Below are positions 54,546-62,555 of a DNA stretch of 64,000 nucleotides, in pieces. Made by a program: the position numbers and the translations under genes. Within the stretch, counting starts at the first letter, position 1, and each line of letters begins with the position of its first letter. The notes under the pieces are model-generated. The model searched no databases, was not told the origin of the DNA, and saw only the letters and a list, made by a program, of their open reading frames with translations. This DNA comes from a bacterium (GTDB lineage Bacteria; Fibrobacterota; Fibrobacteria; UBA11236): positions 1-64,000 of the forward strand of contig OMJM01000044.1 of NCBI GenBank assembly GCA_900299345.1, in the 5' to 3' direction.

Positions 54546-54947
54546 ATGCAACCCCGTCTCAGCCTGATTACGCTTGGCGTCAGCGATCTGAAAAAATCCC
54601 GTAAGTTCTATGAAAAGGGACTGGGTTTTCCCGTGCGGCCGGAAAGCCAGGGCGATGTGGTATTCTTCGGCCTCAAGACAGTCTGGCTCGGCCTGTACCC
54701 GCGCAAGTTGCTCGCTGAGGACGCGCAGGCTCCCGCCAAGGGATCGGGATTTCAGGGCATCACTTTGGCGCACAACGTGAAGACGAAAAAAGAAGTCGAT
54801 GAGTTGATGATGCAGGCGGTGAAGGCGGGGGCCAAGGTCACGCGGCCCGCACAGGAAGTTTTCTGGGGCGGCTATACCGGGTATTTCGCCGATCCGGACG
54901 GGTATCTGTGGGAGATCGCCTACAACCCGCACTTCTGGATCGAGTAA
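54546..54947 (+). CDS. VOC (glyoxalase/bleomycin-resistance superfamily) protein
   Basis: 133-residue vicinal-oxygen-chelate fold protein. Landmarks are LITLGVSDLKKSRKFYEKGLGF, a central strand pair, and the C-terminal GYFADPDGYLWEIAYNP with a likely metal-binding Glu (WEIAYNP). The first metal-binding residue (usually His) is not obvious, so it may not be a classical glyoxalase. The ATG at 54546 is preferred to 54498. It is divergent from bioA, with 56 bases between starts. Confidence 0.8.
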   Translation: MQPRLSLITLGVSDLKKSRKFYEKGLGFPVRPESQGDVVFFGLKTVWLGLYPRKLLAEDAQAPAKGSGFQGITLAHNVKTKKEVDELMMQAVKAGAKVTRPAQEVFWGGYTGYFADPDGYLWEIAYNPHFWIE

Positions 54948-54950
54948 GGC

Positions 54951-55025
54951 TCACGACTCAAGCGCGTCGACATCGATCAAATCCTTGGGTCGGCCTGCCG
55001 CTTTTTTGTTCGCGCCTCTTTTCAT
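54951..55025 (-). pseudogene. Possible remnant of a nucleotidyltransferase-toxin C-terminus
   Basis: A 24-residue frame, too short for the track, reads MKRGANKKAAGRPKDLIDVDALES. The GRPKDLxDxxAL ending resembles the C-terminus of small nucleotidyltransferase toxin-type proteins (DUF6036/AbiEii-like). In-frame stops lie directly upstream and no full-length gene is present. It may be a decayed fragment or chance. Confidence 0.25.
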
Positions 55026-55043
55026 GCTTCTGAATTATCTCCT

Positions 55044-55868
55044 TTATGGTTTTGACCAGCTTGGTACGAGCACCGGCATATTCGGAGTATAGCTTTCAGA
55101 AAAATTGCCTTTTACATCCTTAAAGAATTGGCTCAGACATGCGGTGATGACGACTGATTCGCGTACATCAAAATCCTCTTCGTTCGCACTACAAAGCCCT
55201 TTCCAAACAGGTTGAACTGTTTTCGTCTGGCCTTTCAAGTAATTGTTTATTCCGTCCATGGAGTAAAGGGTGAAAACAATTTTTTTGTAGCTATAAAAGT
55301 TTGTTACCGACATAGGTTTTTCGATCTCTTTGGATTCATGGTAAGAAAGTTGAATGTTGCTTATAACGTCATTTCTCCAGCTCCAATTTGTAATGGGTTG
55401 ACCCAGTGTATTTCCATAGCCAGTTCCATAGTCAGATTGTTGGCCCCAGGCATTTCCGTAGCCAGAGCCGGAGTGAAACTCGGGGAAATATTCAACGCTT
55501 GCGTAACTTCCACGATCAGTCCATTGGTAAAATTCAAGAACATAGTCCATCCCTGAATCGGATGTCTTAATATCTCGTTTTTCCAGTCCATCTTTGATGG
55601 CGTACTTCAATTTTTTGTCGGATATCGTGGCAGTATCTGGTACCCAGACCTTTACGGTGCCGTCTTTTAAGATAAAGTCCGGATCGCGTTCATACTTAAC
55701 ATAGACCTGAATTTGAGGAAGACGCGGTGATTGAGAAAGCGCAGGGGAATATGATTGATCCGAAGACGATAAATAATAAGGCGATGCGCAACTCAACAGA
55801 ACCACCGCCATAGCGACACCGATTACGCAGTATCTGGATAAAAATGCTCGGCAAAACGAAAAAGACAT
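55044..55868 (-). CDS. Hypothetical lipoprotein with A+T-rich codon use
   Basis: 274-residue secreted protein with a lipobox (VVLLSCAS), followed by a Ser/Pro/Tyr-rich region, a possible beta-rich domain starting QIQVYVKYERDPDFIL, and a central Gly/Tyr-rich stretch (GSGYGNAWGQQSDYGTGYG). Parts recall DUF4136-like lipoproteins (MDYVLEFYQWTD), but I do not assign a family. The gene is visibly richer in A and T than its neighbours. Together with the possible toxin remnant downstream, this may mark acquired DNA. An outer-membrane lipoprotein is likely. Confidence 0.6.
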   Translation of the reverse strand: MSFSFCRAFLSRYCVIGVAMAVVLLSCASPYYLSSSDQSYSPALSQSPRLPQIQVYVKYERDPDFILKDGTVKVWVPDTATISDKKLKYAIKDGLEKRDIKTSDSGMDYVLEFYQWTDRGSYASVEYFPEFHSGSGYGNAWGQQSDYGTGYGNTLGQPITNWSWRNDVISNIQLSYHESKEIEKPMSVTNFYSYKKIVFTLYSMDGINNYLKGQTKTVQPVWKGLCSANEEDFDVRESVVITACLSQFFKDVKGNFSESYTPNMPVLVPSWSKP

Positions 55869-55955
55869 GCGATCCCTTTTTCTATTACACCTTACCCTAA
55901 AGTAATGTAAATATCACGAATCTGAAGTATTTGTGGTTGACCGTATCCGGTATTT

Positions 55956-56969
55956 TTAAGTCGTCGTTTTTTCCCATCTCAATCCCGCTGTTGCGCCGCC
56001 CTGTTGCGGCCATTTGTCGAGTTGCAAACGCTTCTGCGCCGCCGCAGCTATCATCGCGCCGTTGTCTCCGCAGAACTTCCGATCCGGCAGACACAACTGA
56101 ATGCCTTCGCGTTTGGCAAGATCCGACATGCGCTGACGCAGATAAGAGTTGGCGGCCACACCTCCGGCCACGATGAGTTTGTCTTCTCCACAAGCTTCGA
56201 GCGCCCATAAAGTTTTGGCAATCAGCACATCCACAATGGCCGTTTCAAGACTCGCGCAAAAATCGGCGCGCTCATGTAGCAAGGTTTCCGGATTACGTTT
56301 CTGGGTTTCGCGCAACACCGAGGTTTTAAGCCCACTGAATGAGAATTCCAGATTTCCGCGCTCCATCAAGGAGCGCGGAAAATCGATGAAGTCGCGTCGT
56401 CCGTGTTCCGCCAACTTTCCGATTTCCGCGCCGGCGGGATAACCCAGGCCCAGTAACTTTCCGCTTTTATCGAAGGCCTCTCCGGCTGCATCATCCCGTG
56501 TCTGTCCCAACACCGTGAATTCCAGATTCGGACCCACACGCACCAGTTCGGTGTGGCCACCCGAAACGAGCAAGGCCAGGAATGGAGGTTCGAATTTGGG
56601 ATTGGTCAAATACGCCGAAGCAAGGTGTCCTTCGAGATGGTTGAGTCCCATGACGGGTTTGTTCAGGGAGCGCGCCAGTCCCTGTGCGAACGACGACCCC
56701 ACCAGCAAAGGGCCGAGCAACCCGGGACCGCGCGTGTAAGCGACGACGTCAATCCGTTCGGGAGAGAGGTCCGTCTCTTCCAGCGCTGCGCGGAAAACGG
56801 GCCCGATCTTCTCCAAGTGTGCTCGTGCCGCGACTTCGGGCACGACCCCACCGAAGCGGGCATGAGTTTCGGCCTGGCTGTACACGCTCTGGCCAAGGAC
56901 GCGGAACTCCCCGTCCACCAAGCCGCAACCGGTTTCATCACAGGAGGTTTCGATGCCGAGAACGACCAC
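55956..56969 (-). CDS. tsaD: tRNA N6-adenosine threonylcarbamoyltransferase TsaD
   Basis: ASKHA-fold enzyme that transfers the threonylcarbamoyl group to A37 of tRNA, with TsaB and TsaE. It begins VVLGIETSCDETGCGLVDG and carries the metal-binding motif NHLEGHLASAYL, VSGGHTELVRV, and VAGGVAANSYLRQRM. Length 337 residues is normal. It is divergent from ftsX (49 bases between starts). tsaE lies about 19 kb away in this window. Confidence 0.97.
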   Translation of the reverse strand: MVVLGIETSCDETGCGLVDGEFRVLGQSVYSQAETHARFGGVVPEVAARAHLEKIGPVFRAALEETDLSPERIDVVAYTRGPGLLGPLLVGSSFAQGLARSLNKPVMGLNHLEGHLASAYLTNPKFEPPFLALLVSGGHTELVRVGPNLEFTVLGQTRDDAAGEAFDKSGKLLGLGYPAGAEIGKLAEHGRRDFIDFPRSLMERGNLEFSFSGLKTSVLRETQKRNPETLLHERADFCASLETAIVDVLIAKTLWALEACGEDKLIVAGGVAANSYLRQRMSDLAKREGIQLCLPDRKFCGDNGAMIAAAAQKRLQLDKWPQQGGATAGLRWEKTTT

Positions 56970-57018
56970 GCGGTCAATTTAAGATTCGCGCGGGCCTTTT
57001 TTGCATTTTTGGTGAGCG

Positions 57019-57900
57019 ATGCGGAACCAGTTCGGATTTTTGTTGCGCGAGGCTTTCCGGGGATTGCGCGCGGATCGTTTTCTTTCCGTCACCTCCATTG
57101 TCACCATCGGGGTTTGCAGCGCGGTCATGGCCTTTCTGCTGTTGGGTCTGGTGCTGGTCTTTTCGCTCAATCATCTGGGCGAAGGAGGAGACGCGCCGCT
57201 GAGGGTTTTCACCAAGCCCGAATACGAGGATGCGGCGAACGTCGAGAACCTGCGCATCAAACTGGAAAAGCTGTCGGTGTTTGATTCCGTGGTGTTCATC
57301 GGAAAAGACGATGCGCTGCAGGAGTTTCGCCGCGATTTCGGTGATGAGATGCTGCAGTATCTCGAAGCCAATCCGTTGCCGCATTCCTTCAAGCTTTATC
57401 CCTCCGAAAAACCATTATCCGCGGCCAAGGTGCGCGAACTTCAAACCACGGTCAGTGGGTTTCCGGAAGTCGAGGAGGTGTCCAGTGACATCGCCTATTT
57501 GCAATGGCTCGATCGCTGGCGTCTTCCAGCGCAGGCGGGTGGATTGTTGTTGCTGGGTTTCGTGGGTGGTGCATTGGCGCTGGTCGTGCACAACGCCATC
57601 AAGATCAGTCTGTATGCGCGCCGGACCTTGGTTGAAAACCTGAAGTACTGCGGTGCGTCGGAAGGCTTCATTCTGCTTCCTTTCGCGATCGAGGGCATGT
57701 TGCTCGGTTTGGGTGGGAGCCTGTTCGGTGCGGTGGCTTTATGGTTGTTGCGTCAGGCGGGTCTTGCCGTGGTTCCCTCCATGACGGAACAAATTTCCTT
57801 TGCGGGTCTTGCTTGCTTTCTCGTAGGTGGTGGTGTCCTCATCGCCTTGATTTCAAGTTGGCGCACCGTGCATGCCTTTTTCCGGGGAAGATTGACGTGA
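57019..57900 (+). CDS. ftsX: Cell-division ABC-transporter-like permease FtsX
   Basis: Four-helix membrane protein that, with the ATPase FtsE, transmits a signal across the inner membrane to peptidoglycan-hydrolase activators at the division site. It has an N-terminal amphipathic start and first helix (SVTSIVTIGVCSAVMAFLLLGLVLVFSL), a periplasmic domain (residues about 55-160, with FIGKDDALQEFRRDFGDEM), and three C-terminal helices. Length 293 residues. No ftsE lies upstream; the neighbour is the divergent tsaD. A GTGA overlap couples it to the EnvC-like gene. Confidence 0.92.
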   Translation: MRNQFGFLLREAFRGLRADRFLSVTSIVTIGVCSAVMAFLLLGLVLVFSLNHLGEGGDAPLRVFTKPEYEDAANVENLRIKLEKLSVFDSVVFIGKDDALQEFRRDFGDEMLQYLEANPLPHSFKLYPSEKPLSAAKVRELQTTVSGFPEVEEVSSDIAYLQWLDRWRLPAQAGGLLLLGFVGGALALVVHNAIKISLYARRTLVENLKYCGASEGFILLPFAIEGMLLGLGGSLFGAVALWLLRQAGLAVVPSMTEQISFAGLACFLVGGGVLIALISSWRTVHAFFRGRLT

Positions 57901-59033
57901 ACCTTTTGCTTGCCGCCGCATTACTGTTTGCGGCGGGAACGCGGGACACGGACCGGGAACTCGCCCGTCAGCGCAAGGAGCTCGACGCGTTGCGCAGCCA
58001 ACTTGAAGCCGGTCAGAAAGAGCTCGCCCAACTCAAGGCTAAAAAGTCCGCCACGGTGGATGAACTGGAAAAGCTTTCTAACAACATCGCCATGACCGAT
58101 CAATACTTGCGCAAACTGGAAAGCGTGGAATCGCAACTCGCCGATGCCGTGGACACGGCGCAGGAACAGCTGCGTGGAACACAGGGAAGATTGGACGCGC
58201 GTTCCGACGCCATGGCGCGCCGTGCACGGGTGTTGTTCATGCAAGGCCGCCCCGAACGATTGCTGTTTGGATCCCCGGCGGGAGAGAGTGATTTTTTCCG
58301 TCGTGTTTACTGGGTGAAGCGCATGGTGCGGCAGGATCGACGTCTGGTGGGGGAAACCCGGGAGGACTTCGGCCGTCAGCAGGACAACCTCCAAAACCTG
58401 TTGTCCAAACGCGAAGAACTAAAAGAATTCCAACGCCGCAAGCGCGAAGAGATGCAACGATTCGCCCGGGCCAAGGCGGATCAGGAGCAGACGTTGGATG
58501 CGTTGCAACAGACGGAATCTGCCAAGGCTGCGGCCTTGCGCAAATTGCGTGAGAACGCGCGACTACTGAACGAGATCATTGCCGCTCTTGAAAAACGACG
58601 CAAACAGGAACTCGCCCGGAGTCCGAACAAAAAACCGCGCGAACTGGAAACGGGTTCCCGCTATTGTGCTCCGTCTGAAGGGCCTGTGGTGTCGCATTAC
58701 GGAATGCAGTATCACGCCTTGCTGGGAACTTCCACACGCAATCTCGGCATTGAGATTGAAGCTTCTTCCGGGGCTCCGGTGCGTGCGGCGGTATCCGGTG
58801 AGGTTGCCATGATCGCACGCATTCCCGGTTATGGACAGGGGCTCATTCTCGACAACGGCTCGGGGTATTTTACCATCTACGCCAACCTGAGCGAGATCCG
58901 CGTGGCGGTCGGAGAAAAAGTCAAAACCTGCCAGGAAATCGCCTCCGAAGCGCCGGATCCCGGCCGCGTGTATTTCGAAGTGCGAAAGGGCACGGAAACC
59001 TTGGATCCCGAGGCGTGGCTGAAACGAAAATGA
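57897..59033 (+). CDS. envC: EnvC-like murein-hydrolase activator with degenerate LytM domain
   Basis: Periplasmic coiled-coil protein expected to link FtsX to amidases. After a signal peptide (LLLAAALLFAAG), residues about 15-235 are long heptad-rich helices. The C-terminal LytM (M23) domain has GIEIEASSGAPVRAAVSGEV and IYANLSEIRVAVGEKV. The usual zinc ligands appear replaced: HxxGxD reads NLGIEI, YAHL reads YANL, and HxHFEVR reads VYFEVR. Such loss is the hallmark of EnvC-type activators rather than active endopeptidases. The GTG at 57897 overlaps ftsX by 4 bases; the ORF-track start at 57741 is inside ftsX. Confidence 0.88.
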   Translation: MNLLLAAALLFAAGTRDTDRELARQRKELDALRSQLEAGQKELAQLKAKKSATVDELEKLSNNIAMTDQYLRKLESVESQLADAVDTAQEQLRGTQGRLDARSDAMARRARVLFMQGRPERLLFGSPAGESDFFRRVYWVKRMVRQDRRLVGETREDFGRQQDNLQNLLSKREELKEFQRRKREEMQRFARAKADQEQTLDALQQTESAKAAALRKLRENARLLNEIIAALEKRRKQELARSPNKKPRELETGSRYCAPSEGPVVSHYGMQYHALLGTSTRNLGIEIEASSGAPVRAAVSGEVAMIARIPGYGQGLILDNGSGYFTIYANLSEIRVAVGEKVKTCQEIASEAPDPGRVYFEVRKGTETLDPEAWLKRK

Positions 59034-59040
59034 CAGTGTG

Positions 59041-59078
59041 CCCATGTAGGGGCGAACAGCCGTTCGCCCCTACATGGG
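59041..59078. repeat. Perfect palindrome, GTAGGGGCGAAC type
   Basis: Two 17-base arms (CCCATGTAGGGGCGAAC and its exact complement) surround a 4-base loop, AGCC. It begins 7 bases after the EnvC-like gene's stop, between that gene and holB. It shares the TGTAGGGGCG core with the element at 37168-37212. The hairpin could also terminate or stabilise transcripts. Confidence 0.85.
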
Positions 59079-59140
59079 CCTCGTGGGTTAGTTGACCATC
59101 GTCACACACATCGTTATCAACCCTTCGTAACTTTCACCGC

Positions 59141-60328
59141 ATGGCATTCACTTTTACACGCACCTTCGGCCAGAACGAGGCCAGGGAAAGGCTTTCGCAA
59201 GCCTTGGCGCAGGGGCGTTTCCCGCACGCCATGCTGGTTCACGGTGAACCGGGGTTGGGACAGCATGCCTTGCTCTTGGATCTGGCGCAAATCCTGGTTT
59301 GTGAATCCACCAAGGATCGCGCCTGCGGCAAATGTTTTTCCTGCAAGGCATTTCAAAGCTCCTCTTTGGAGTCGGTGCATTACCTGATTCCGTTGGTGAA
59401 GAAAGACAAGGAGAAGGACAAGGATTCGGAAGACGCCGAAACGTCGATGAATTCCGATCAGATCGAGGAATTGTCCAAGGCCATCCAGAGCTGGCATGCC
59501 GCACCTTATGCGTTCAGCGTTCCGGGAAAAGCCTCGGTGCGTGTGCCGCAGGTCCGGGAACTGATCGGACGCCTCGGGTATGCGCGCAATCGCGGCGCAC
59601 GCATCGTACTGGTTCCTTATCTTGAATCCTTGACCACGGAAGCTTCCAATGCGTTGCTCAAGACTTTGGAAGAACCTCCGATGGATGTTTATTTCCTCAT
59701 CGCCAGCGAAAATCGCGCAATGTTGTTGCCGACTTTATTGTCGCGTTGCCTGCATTTGGGACTATCACCCTTGCCTTTGAAAGAGTTCAAGGAGACCGCT
59801 TCGATCCTGTCCGAGAAGGTTGGACGACCGTTGTCTTCGCACCTGCTTCCGTTCTCGGAAGGATCGCCGGGTGTCTATCTCGACTTGCTGGAGCATGGCG
59901 GGGACGAATTGCTGGAGGCTTCCGCAAGCTTTCTTTCCGCCATCACCGCATCGGATTGGCGTGTGTTCGCCGATTATGCGGGAACGATGGAGGAACTCGA
60001 AGACACGGCGCGGCTGATCCAATTCCTGTTGCGGTGCGCACGTTTGCATCAAGCCTTGCGGGCTCGCCACAACGGAGTGATGCACGGCAAGTCAGATGGC
60101 TATCGCTGGACTTCGCAGGCACTGCAAGCCGAGGGATGGGACACTTCGTTGTGCGTTCATATCGGCCCGTTGGAAGACATTGGCGATCTGCCCGGCTTCA
60201 CGGCCTACTTGCAATCCGCCTATCAGGCGGTGAGGGATTACACGCGCCCGCATGTGGCTTTGCTGGGATTGTTTCTCGAATATGATGCCAAGACGCACCG
60301 TGGGCATGCGACCGCAGGAAGAGTCTGA
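59141..60328 (+). CDS. holB: DNA polymerase III subunit delta prime
   Basis: Clamp-loader subunit with an AAA+ fold that helps load the sliding clamp. It has FGQNEARERLSQALAQGRFPHAMLVHGEPGLGQHALLLDL. The zinc-finger-like CGKCFSC follows, as does EASNALLKTLEEPPMDVYFLIASE, which is diagnostic. The P-loop (GEPGLGQHAL) lacks the standard GK, as expected for a delta-prime subunit that does not hydrolyse ATP. Length 395 residues includes a 30-residue Lys/Asp/Glu-rich insert (KKDKEKDKDSEDAE). It is followed 1 base later by recJ. Confidence 0.92.
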   Translation: MAFTFTRTFGQNEARERLSQALAQGRFPHAMLVHGEPGLGQHALLLDLAQILVCESTKDRACGKCFSCKAFQSSSLESVHYLIPLVKKDKEKDKDSEDAETSMNSDQIEELSKAIQSWHAAPYAFSVPGKASVRVPQVRELIGRLGYARNRGARIVLVPYLESLTTEASNALLKTLEEPPMDVYFLIASENRAMLLPTLLSRCLHLGLSPLPLKEFKETASILSEKVGRPLSSHLLPFSEGSPGVYLDLLEHGGDELLEASASFLSAITASDWRVFADYAGTMEELEDTARLIQFLLRCARLHQALRARHNGVMHGKSDGYRWTSQALQAEGWDTSLCVHIGPLEDIGDLPGFTAYLQSAYQAVRDYTRPHVALLGLFLEYDAKTHRGHATAGRV

Positions 60329-60329
60329 G

Positions 60330-62042
60330 ATGGAATCCCTCGTTGTTGACCTTCCACGCATTGTTCCGCCCACTGCTCCGGCGGATGAAACGACGCGTCG
60401 GAAACTGGCCAAGGAAATCAACGGTCCTTTGTTCGTCGCGGATTTGTTGTTGCTGCGCGGCATTCGCGGCAAGGAAGAGGCGCGCGCCTTCTTTCTGCCT
60501 GAACCGGCGCCCTCTTCGCCGCAATCCTTTCTGAATCTCGAACGCGCTGTAACCTTGTTGTGCGAAGCGCGCGCGCGGGGAGAACGCGTGGCGGTGCATG
60601 GAGACTACGACGTGGATGGCGTGACCGGCACGGCCTTGTTGTATCTCGGATTGAAGGAATTGGGATTCGATGCCCTCTGGATTTTACCCAATCGTTTCGA
60701 CGGCGGATACGGCATGTCGCGTCGCAGCCTGGGTTTGTTAAAAGAGCGTGGAGCTCAATGGGTCATTTCGGTGGACACGGGGATTGCGGCGGTGGAAGAA
60801 GTCGACCACGCGCGCGAACTCGGGTTGAAGGTCATCGTCACGGATCACCATCAGGCTCCGTCGGTGCTGCCGCGCGCTGAGGTGATTCTGAATCCCAACC
60901 AACCCGGCTGTCCGTATCCCAACAAAGGGCTTTCCGGCTGCGGGGTTGCGTATCGTTTGCTCGAAGCGCTGGCCGTAGCCTTGGGTGGTTCCGAACCGGA
61001 GCGCTATCTCGATCTTCTCGCCATGGGCAGCCTCGCGGACAGCGTTCCCGTCACCGGGGAAAATCGCGCCTTGATGCGTGCGGGGTTGCGGCGCATGGCA
61101 AATCCCACCAACGTGGGATTGAAAGTATTGCTCAAGCGTGCGGGGGTGGATTCCGTGGCGTTGACCAGCAGTGAAATTCTTTTCAAAGTCACGCCATTGC
61201 TCAATGCCGCCGGTCGCATGGGAAGTCCGGAGATCAGCCTGCGTCTTTTTCTGTCGCAAAGTGAAAGTGAAGCGCACCAGTGCCTGGACCGCATCGAAGT
61301 GGAGAATACCCGACGTCGCAAGCTCGATCAAACCAACACGGCGGAAGCCGTGCAGCGGGCGGAAAACGATCCGGAGTTTCGGGATGCGTCGTGTCTGGTT
61401 CTGGACTCACCGGACTGGCACGAAGGCGTGATCGGCATCGTGGCCGCGCGTCTTGTCGACAAATTTCGCCGGCCGTCCTTTGTGATGGCGATCGATGCGG
61501 AAGGGTTTGCGCGAGGAAGCGGCCGCACGGTCCCCGGCTTTAATCTCCACAAGGCGCTGTCCGATAATGCGGAACTGTTCGAGAAATGGGGAGGACACGA
61601 ATTCGCCTGCGGGTTCACCATCCGCAAGGAAAATATTCCCACATTCCGCGAACGCATGGTTCTTCGTGCCCGGGATATCCTCGTCAATGGACCGCCCCGC
61701 CTGGAAATCATTCCAACCTTGGCAGTGAGCCTCAGCGAGGTCAATGAGGAAGGTCTGTTATGGCTGCGCCGTTTCGAACCTTTCGGCACGAGCAACATCG
61801 CCCCTTTGTTTTATGCCGAGAATGTGGAACTGAACGGTGAACCGCGCACGGTGGGAGAAAAGCACTTGAAGTTTTCCGTGCGCGAAGGGAATCAGGTGTT
61901 GGACGCCATCGGCTTCAACCTCGGCCATCTCGCGGACTGGATGCGGACAAGGGCGCGGATCGAACGTCTGGCATTTTATCCGGAATGGAATGTGTTCCGG
62001 GGAACGAAACGAATCCAGCTGCGTGTAACGGCGCTGGAATAA
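60330..62042 (+). CDS. recJ: Single-stranded-DNA-specific exonuclease RecJ
   Basis: 5'-3' exonuclease for recombination and mismatch repair. The DHH phosphoesterase part has VAVHGDYDVDGVTGTALLY, ISVDTGIAAVEEVDHA, VIVTDHHQAPSVLP, LLAMGSLADSVPVTGENR and NAAGRMGSPE. The DHHA1 region shows GRTVPGFNLHKAL and GGHEFACGFTI. The C-terminus holds the OB-fold. The ATG at 60330 is preferred over 60252 because it follows AGGAAGAG and holB ends at 60328. Length 570 residues. Confidence 0.95.
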   Translation: MESLVVDLPRIVPPTAPADETTRRKLAKEINGPLFVADLLLLRGIRGKEEARAFFLPEPAPSSPQSFLNLERAVTLLCEARARGERVAVHGDYDVDGVTGTALLYLGLKELGFDALWILPNRFDGGYGMSRRSLGLLKERGAQWVISVDTGIAAVEEVDHARELGLKVIVTDHHQAPSVLPRAEVILNPNQPGCPYPNKGLSGCGVAYRLLEALAVALGGSEPERYLDLLAMGSLADSVPVTGENRALMRAGLRRMANPTNVGLKVLLKRAGVDSVALTSSEILFKVTPLLNAAGRMGSPEISLRLFLSQSESEAHQCLDRIEVENTRRRKLDQTNTAEAVQRAENDPEFRDASCLVLDSPDWHEGVIGIVAARLVDKFRRPSFVMAIDAEGFARGSGRTVPGFNLHKALSDNAELFEKWGGHEFACGFTIRKENIPTFRERMVLRARDILVNGPPRLEIIPTLAVSLSEVNEEGLLWLRRFEPFGTSNIAPLFYAENVELNGEPRTVGEKHLKFSVREGNQVLDAIGFNLGHLADWMRTRARIERLAFYPEWNVFRGTKRIQLRVTALE

Positions 62043-62050
62043 TTTTTTTT
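62015..62050 (+). terminator. Possible rho-independent terminator after recJ
   Basis: A hairpin with CCAGC/GCTGG arms, extended by GC/GC across a bulged T, overlaps the last codons of recJ and is followed by AATAA and eight T. Only moderately stable by eye. Confidence 0.4.
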
Positions 62051-62234
62051 ACGACAACCAGTTGTCGCGGGACCACCAAAAGGCCCAAGTCACCGCGTTG
62101 CAGAATCCGAAAAACGAAGTCCACAGGAGGAGTCCAAGCAGTTTGGTGCCACCGAGCGACACGGACCAAGACGTGCAGGCCGCGATGCCGATGAGGTAAA
62201 CGACGAGTATTCCGAGAATTTTTGTGCGGGACAT
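62049..62234 (-). CDS. Small two-helix membrane protein, unknown function
   Basis: 61-residue protein with two hydrophobic stretches (ILGILVVYLIGIAACTS; LLGLLLWTSFFGFCNAVTWAFWW) and a positively charged start. No family was recognised. It is convergent with recJ and lies downstream of the zinc-ribbon-like gene on the same strand. Confidence 0.45.
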   Translation of the reverse strand: MSRTKILGILVVYLIGIAACTSWSVSLGGTKLLGLLLWTSFFGFCNAVTWAFWWSRDNWLS

Positions 62235-62274
62235 GGATTCCTCTTGCGTTCGATTTAAAGCGGGTAAAATTTAA

Positions 62275-62508
62275 TCATTCGGCAGGTTTCAGGGTTTTGC
62301 ACCGCGCGCACTTGGTTTTTCCGTCCCAGTCGCGGATCCATGCATGGCCTTTCAGGCAAAGATTCGCCTCCGGCGCCTTGGATTTGAACAAATCGTCCAA
62401 TCCCTTCTTCACCTGGTTGCGATCCACGGGTTTGTCCTGCATGCTCTGCTGGAAAAGCTTGTCGCGTTCGTCGTAGTTGGAGGAGCCCCGGTAACCCATT
62501 CTGGACAT
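62275..62508 (-). CDS. Small CxxC-containing hypothetical protein
   Basis: 77-residue cytoplasmic protein. The C-terminal part, LCLKGHAWIRDWDGKTKCARCKTLKP, has a C-x3-H ... C-x2-C arrangement like a minimal zinc ribbon. The N-terminal half is charged. No family was recognised. It is divergent from mutS, with 47 bases between starts. Confidence 0.5.
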   Translation of the reverse strand: MSRMGYRGSSNYDERDKLFQQSMQDKPVDRNQVKKGLDDLFKSKAPEANLCLKGHAWIRDWDGKTKCARCKTLKPAE

Positions 62509-62555
62509 TTCCCGAAACCGTACAGTCCGGCATATCCAATCTAATTTTGCAACCC

